In this document: one piece after another, positions 61,138 through 64,000 of the stretch | Position numbering within the stretch: the stretch's first letter is position 1 | How the letters are laid out: each line of letters opens with the position of its first letter | From: Paucimonas sp. | Lineage (GTDB): Bacteria > Pseudomonadota > Gammaproteobacteria > Pseudomonadales > Pseudomonadaceae | Assembly: GCA_031253995.1 (NCBI GenBank) | Contig: JAIRVG010000052.1 | Location: 186,001-250,000 of the forward strand | Length of the DNA stretch: 64,000 nt | Direction of reading: 5' to 3' | Position numbers and translations under genes: made by a program | The notes under the pieces: generated by a model | Told to the model about the DNA's origin: nothing | Databases searched by the model: none | What the model saw: only the letters and a program-made list of their open reading frames with translations

Positions 61138-63747
61138 ATGGCCATCAGTTCCACCCGTCTGCTACGACGCCTGAACCCCTATTGCGCTCAAGCCCTCAGT
61201 GCCGCCGCTTCACTGTGCCAGACCCGTGCCCACGCCAGCATCGGCATCGAGCACTGGCTGCTCAAGCTGCTGGAGCAGGGGGAGGGCGACCTGACCTTGA
61301 TCGCCCGGCGTTACGACTGGGACATGGACGCGCTCTGGCAGGGACTGCTCGACCACCTCGACGGCCTGCCACGCTCGGTCCAGGCCAAGCCGCAGCTGTG
61401 CCCACGGCTGCAGCGCCTGATCAAGGAAGCCTGGTTGCTGGCCTCGCTGGACGAGGACCACCAGCAACTGCGTTCGGTGCATCTGCTCGATGCACTGCTG
61501 GACAACCCGGACCTGCTGGCCTGCGAAGCGACCTGGCCACTGCTCAGCGTCAGCCGGGTGCAGTTGCAGCGCCTGCAGGCGCTGCTCGACCAGCACTCCG
61601 AAGAACGTCCCCCTGTTCAACAGGAGCGCGTCGTCGCGGCGACCGACCCCGTGGTCGCGCCCACTGGCGGCGTGCTCGACAAATACACCCAGGACCTCAC
61701 CGGCAAGGCCGCGCGAGGCCTGATCGACCCGGTGTTCGCCCGCGACGACGAGATCCGCCAGGTGATCGACATCCTCAGTCGCCGGCGCAAGAACAACCCG
61801 ATCCTGGTGGGCGAGCCGGGGGTCGGCAAGACCGCCCTGGTCGAAGGCCTGGCCCTGCGGATCGCCGCCGGCAATGTGCCGGACAGCCTCAAGGGCGTCG
61901 GCGTGCGCGTGCTCGATCTCGGCCTGTTGCAGGCCGGTGCCGGGGTCAAGGGCGAATTCGAACAACGCCTCAAGCAGGTGATCGAAGCCGTGCAGCAGGC
62001 CGAACCGCCGATCCTGCTGTTCATCGACGAAGCCCATACCCTGATCGGTGCGGGCAACCAGGCCGGTGGCGCCGATGCCGCCAACCTGCTCAAGCCGGCA
62101 TTGGCCCGTGGCGAGCTGCGCACCATCGCTGCCACCACCTGGAGCGAATACAAGCAATATTTCGAAAGGGACGCCGCCCTGGAGCGGCGTTTCCAGATGG
62201 TCAAGGTCGACGAGCCGGACGACGTCGGCGCCTGCCAGATGCTGCGGGGGCTCAAGGCGCGCTACGCCAGCCACCATGGCGTGCACGTCGAAGACGGTGC
62301 AGTGAGGGCCGCCGTCAGCCTGTCGCGGCGCTACCTCAGCGGTCGGCAACTGCCGGACAAGGCCGTGGACCTGCTCGACACCGCCTGCGCCCGGGTACGC
62401 ATGAGCCTGGATTGTGAACCCCAGCAGTTGGTGCGCCTGAAGGCCCGGCAGGCAGGGCTGCACCTGGAGCGTGAAGCGCTGGAGCAGGACCTTGCCCTGG
62501 GCAGTGTCGAGGGTGCGGCACGGATCGCCGCCATCGAGCTGGACTGTGCAAGTCTTCTGCAGCAGCAGGCCCGGCTGGAGGCGCAGTACCGCGAAGCCCT
62601 GGACCTCAGTCGCCGCCTGCTCGACGCCCGCCAGTGCGAAGCACCCGACCCGCAACGCTGCGCCGACTTGCAGCGGCAACTGACCGAGGCACAAGGCGAG
62701 CAGCCCCTGCTCAGCCTCGATGTGGATGTGCGCAGCGTCGCCGAGGTGATCGCCGACTGGACCGGCGTGCCCCTGGGCAGCCTGCTCAAGGATGAACAGG
62801 CCGGCTTGCTGGAACTGGAGCAGCGCCTGGGCGAGCGCATCATCGGCCAGGCGTCGGCCTTGTCTGCCCTGGCCCAGCGCCTGCGGGCGGCGAAGGCCGG
62901 TCTCTGCGAAGAGCAGGCGCCGCTGGGGGTGTTCCTGCTGGTGGGCAGCAGCGGCGTCGGCAAGACCGAAACCGCCCTGGCCCTGGCCGACAGCCTGTTC
63001 GGTGGCGAGAAATCCCTGATCACCCTCAATCTTTCCGAGTACCAGGAAGCCCACACCGTCAGCCAGCTCAAGGGCTCGCCGCCGGGGTACGTCGGTTACG
63101 GCCAGGGTGGCGTGCTCACCGAAGCGGTGCGCAAGCGGCCATACAGCGTGGTCCTGCTGGACGAAGTGGAAAAGGCCCACCGCGATGTGCTCAACCTGTT
63201 CTACCAGGTGTTCGACCGCGGCTTCATGCGGGATGGCGAAGGGCGGGAAATCGACTTCCGCAACACCGTCATCCTCATGACCTCCAACCTGGGCAGCGAT
63301 GCCCTGCAGGCGCTGCTGGACGAACAGCCCGAGGCCACCGATGGCGTGCTCCAGGAACTGCTGCGCCCGGTGTTGCGCGAGCATTTCCAGCCCGCCTTGC
63401 TGGCCCGTTTCCAGACCCTGGTCTATCGCCCGCTGGGGGCCGAAGCGCTGGAATGCATCGTCGGCCTGAAACTGGCCAAGGTCGCTCGCCGCCTGCAGCG
63501 CCACTACGGGCTGGAATGCCAGATCCACGACTCCCTGAACCGCGCCCTGGTCGCCGCCTGCCTGCTGCCGGACAGCGGTGCGCGGAATATCGACAGCCTG
63601 CTCGACCAGCAGATCCTGCCGGTGCTCAGCCAGCAGTTGTTGCAGCGGCAGGCGGCCAAGCAGGCGGTGCGGCGGGTGGTGCTGGGGTATGACGAGGAAG
63701 CCGGGGTAGTGCTCGAGTTCGACGACGCACCCCACGAAGCGCAATAG
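61138..63747 (+). CDS. clpV: T6SS AAA+ ATPase ClpV (TssH)
   Basis: 869 aa. An N-terminal ClpN-type domain (about 1-150) is followed by two AAA+ modules. Walker A of module 1 is GEPGVGKT (225-232), Walker B LLFIDEAHTLIGAGNQAGGADAANLLKPALARGE; the M domain follows; module 2 has LVGSSGVGKTETALALADSLFGGE (about 601-620) and VLLDEVEKAHRDVLNLFYQVFDRGFM. ClpV pulls apart the contracted TssB/TssC sheath. ClpB-like disaggregase identity is rejected by context and by the N-terminal domain. Next gene is vgrG. Confidence 0.94.
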   Translation: MAISSTRLLRRLNPYCAQALSAAASLCQTRAHASIGIEHWLLKLLEQGEGDLTLIARRYDWDMDALWQGLLDHLDGLPRSVQAKPQLCPRLQRLIKEAWLLASLDEDHQQLRSVHLLDALLDNPDLLACEATWPLLSVSRVQLQRLQALLDQHSEERPPVQQERVVAATDPVVAPTGGVLDKYTQDLTGKAARGLIDPVFARDDEIRQVIDILSRRRKNNPILVGEPGVGKTALVEGLALRIAAGNVPDSLKGVGVRVLDLGLLQAGAGVKGEFEQRLKQVIEAVQQAEPPILLFIDEAHTLIGAGNQAGGADAANLLKPALARGELRTIAATTWSEYKQYFERDAALERRFQMVKVDEPDDVGACQMLRGLKARYASHHGVHVEDGAVRAAVSLSRRYLSGRQLPDKAVDLLDTACARVRMSLDCEPQQLVRLKARQAGLHLEREALEQDLALGSVEGAARIAAIELDCASLLQQQARLEAQYREALDLSRRLLDARQCEAPDPQRCADLQRQLTEAQGEQPLLSLDVDVRSVAEVIADWTGVPLGSLLKDEQAGLLELEQRLGERIIGQASALSALAQRLRAAKAGLCEEQAPLGVFLLVGSSGVGKTETALALADSLFGGEKSLITLNLSEYQEAHTVSQLKGSPPGYVGYGQGGVLTEAVRKRPYSVVLLDEVEKAHRDVLNLFYQVFDRGFMRDGEGREIDFRNTVILMTSNLGSDALQALLDEQPEATDGVLQELLRPVLREHFQPALLARFQTLVYRPLGAEALECIVGLKLAKVARRLQRHYGLECQIHDSLNRALVAACLLPDSGARNIDSLLDQQILPVLSQQLLQRQAAKQAVRRVVLGYDEEAGVVLEFDDAPHEAQ

Positions 63748-63800
63748 ACCTCCAGCAACTCCGGACACCTTGTTCCCAACCTTCATCAGCAGGCCCTGGC

Positions 63801-64000
63801 ATGGAAACCATCGTTAGCCGATACCCCTCACCAACCACCCGCAACCCGTACCAGCTCAACGTCGCGGACCTGAAGGTCCCGCTGGACGTGATCTCGTTCG
63901 AAGGCAGCGAATACCTCGGCAAGCCCTTCCACTACACCATCCGCTTCACCTGCGCCGAGCGCAAACTGGACCCGAAGTGCTACCGCGATGACCCTGTCTA
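63801..64000 (+). CDS. vgrG: VgrG spike protein (TssI), N-terminal part (cut by window edge)
   Basis: About 66 codons are visible. After METIVSRYPSPTTRNP the protein reads PYQLNVADLKVPLDVISFEGSEYLGKPFHYTIRFTC, matching the gp27-like N-terminus of VgrG proteins. Position directly after clpV fits. VgrG trimers cap the Hcp tube and carry effectors; whether a C-terminal effector domain is fused cannot be seen, as the gene continues past the right edge. Confidence 0.88.
   Translation, partial: METIVSRYPSPTTRNPYQLNVADLKVPLDVISFEGSEYLGKPFHYTIRFTCAERKLDPKCYRDDPV

Noticed and set aside
61138..63747. ClpB-type disaggregase instead of ClpV
   Set aside because: Lies between hcp and vgrG in a T6SS run, and the N-terminal domain is of the ClpV type.
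1..64000. tRNA genes, CRISPR arrays, prophage or insertion sequences
   Set aside because: All intergenic gaps over about 70 bp were read; none contained a cloverleaf-like gene, regular spaced repeats, transposase or phage genes.

Overview
The window is about 64 kb of GC-rich bacterial chromosome, densely packed with genes on both strands. Gene content, codon use and intergenic hairpins point to Pseudomonas, most like the P. putida / P. fluorescens side of the genus. The main markers are an OprD-family porin, FecI/FecR surface signalling, CzcCBA, a quaternary-ammonium ABC transporter with a GlxA-type AraC regulator, a YdiJ-like flavoprotein, and the hairpin arm GCTGGCAAGCCAGCTCCCACA. No rRNA, tRNA, CRISPR array, prophage or insertion sequence was seen. 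This genus call is inference; no 16S or housekeeping marker is present.

Layout, left to right. (1) 1-1294: the start of a class III aminotransferase, divergent from an IclR regulator. (2) 1396-2961: a PhoD-like phosphatase. (3) 3046-8158: an iron-uptake unit with a Fur-like box, ECF sigma factor, FecR-type anti-sigma factor, TonB receptor with signalling domain, periplasmic siderophore-esterase-like protein and a small secreted protein. (4) 8232-13912: czcCBA heavy-metal efflux on the minus strand, divergent from an OprD-family porin (14209-15540), with a palindromic operator candidate between them. (5) 15758-24165: a class III aminotransferase, an orphan polyamine-type binding protein, an APC permease, a YdiJ-like FAD/FeS dehydrogenase and a LysR regulator.

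(6) 24211-29650, minus strand: a stressosome-type module in the order RsbR, RsbS, RsbT, an RsbT/W-RsbX fusion, a soluble histidine kinase and a hybrid kinase with two receiver domains. No sigma factor or DNA-binding output gene is attached. Upstream on the same strand are PPK2 and a Pit phosphate transporter. (7) 32590-35727: an AraC/GyrI regulator, a class I glutamine amidotransferase, a TauE-type permease and an Lrp regulator. (8) 35854-41257: a catabolic run of an N-carbamoyl-amino-acid-hydrolase-like M20 enzyme, a diaminopropionate ammonia-lyase-like enzyme, an APC permease and an M20D amidohydrolase. (9) 41404-48656, minus strand: an EamA transporter, then aldehyde dehydrogenase, DapA-family lyase, MFS transporter, DAO-type FAD oxidase and a GntR/FCD regulator. 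(10) 49300-54217: a betaine/carnitine-type ABC transporter with two different permeases, then a GlxA-type AraC regulator. (11) 54682-64000: the first part of a type VI secretion cluster, in the order tssB, tssC, tssK, tssL, a TssM-like/OmpA chimera, hcp, clpV and the start of vgrG. tssA, tssE, tssF, tssG, tssJ and a full tssM are not in the window.

Most of the region is metabolic uptake-and-degradation units, each with its own regulator next to it. The parts most worth a second look are the stressosome with a phosphorelay output, the TssM/OmpA chimera in the T6SS, the czc/oprD shared control region, and the ureido/diamino-acid degradation cluster.
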